In this document: positions 5,919-6,070 of the stretch, one piece after another
How positions within the stretch are numbered: the stretch's first letter is position 1
Layout: every line of letters starts with the position of its first letter
DNA from: Candidatus Colimorpha enterica
GTDB taxonomy: Bacteria; Bacillota; Clostridia; Oscillospirales; CAG-272
Direction of reading: 5' to 3'
Length of the DNA stretch: 6,070 nucleotides
NCBI GenBank assembly: GCA_000433515.1
Contig: FR891190.1
Span: 11,956-18,025, forward strand
Notes under the pieces: model-generated
Told to the model about the DNA's origin: nothing
Seen by the model: the letters and a program-made list of their open reading frames with translations, nothing else
Databases searched by the model: none
Translations under genes and position numbers: made by a program

Positions 5919-6070
5919 TGAAATACTGTGTAAATACATACAGCTTCGGCGCATACGGGAACCCCGATCGCCTCGGCATCTACGGCATGATAGACAAGGC
6001 TGCGCAGCTCGGATACGACGGCATCGAATTCACCGAGTCATACTGGCTTGATACCACCGATTCAGAGCTT
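5918..6070 (+). CDS. Second TIM-barrel sugar isomerase/epimerase, N-terminal fragment (runs off window)
   Basis: Too short for a standard gene call, this frame starts at ATG 5918, sharing one base with the TGA stop of the oxidoreductase (TGATG), and is open for 51 codons to the window edge. It begins MKYCVNTYSFGAYG and continues through MIDKAAQLGYDGIEFTESYW, the usual first strand, helix and second strand of xylose-isomerase-like barrel proteins (AAxLGYDGIEF is characteristic). No strong ribosome site precedes it, so translational coupling to the oxidoreductase is likely. Its N-terminus differs clearly from that of the barrel protein at 3980, so it is a distinct paralogue rather than a recent copy. 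The catalytic residues lie beyond the edge. Confidence 0.75.
   Translation, partial: MKYCVNTYSFGAYGNPDRLGIYGMIDKAAQLGYDGIEFTESYWLDTTDSEL

Overview
This 6,070-base window looks like a carbohydrate-use locus from an anaerobic, probably gut-dwelling Firmicute of class Clostridia. That assignment is an inference from three things: near-consensus sigma-A-type promoters, GGAGG ribosome binding sites, and the style of the proteins (an AraC regulator beside a signal-peptide-less GH43, and tandem TIM-barrel isomerase/oxidoreductase genes). No rRNA, tRNA, CRISPR, insertion sequence or phage gene was seen.

Left half, minus strand. Positions 1-1132 hold the N-terminal 377 residues of a parallel beta-helix protein related to GH110 alpha-galactosidases; the gene runs off the left edge. 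It has its own strong promoter (1164-1192). Upstream of it, 1246-2709 encodes an intact GH43 five-bladed beta-propeller glycosidase with a C-terminal F5/8 type C (discoidin-like) domain. Neither has a visible signal peptide, so both probably act in the cytoplasm on imported oligosaccharides.

Middle, plus strand. A divergent AraC-family regulator (2820-3722) faces the GH43 gene across a 110-base gap. Its promoter is nearly consensus, while the GH43 side has only a weak candidate promoter that shares the -35 region. This fits a regulator that activates the glycosidase. A hairpin terminator (3748-3782) closes the regulator gene. The 257-base gap 3723-3979 then carries two palindromes, a strong promoter and a small leader hairpin.

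Right half, plus strand. Three tightly packed genes form an operon: a TIM-barrel sugar isomerase/epimerase (3980-4834), a Gfo/Idh/MocA NAD(P)-dependent oxidoreductase (4854-5918), and a second TIM-barrel isomerase/epimerase that overlaps the previous stop by one base and runs off the right edge (5918-6070). A palindrome over the -10 box of the operon promoter suggests repression by an unidentified regulator.

Taken together, the glycosidases would release sugars inside the cell and the oxidoreductase plus two isomerases would oxidise and rearrange an unusual sugar or cyclitol. A further possibility, by analogy to known oxidoreductase/TIM-barrel sets, is that the right-hand operon cleaves glycosides through a keto-sugar intermediate. 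The substrate cannot be read from the sequence.
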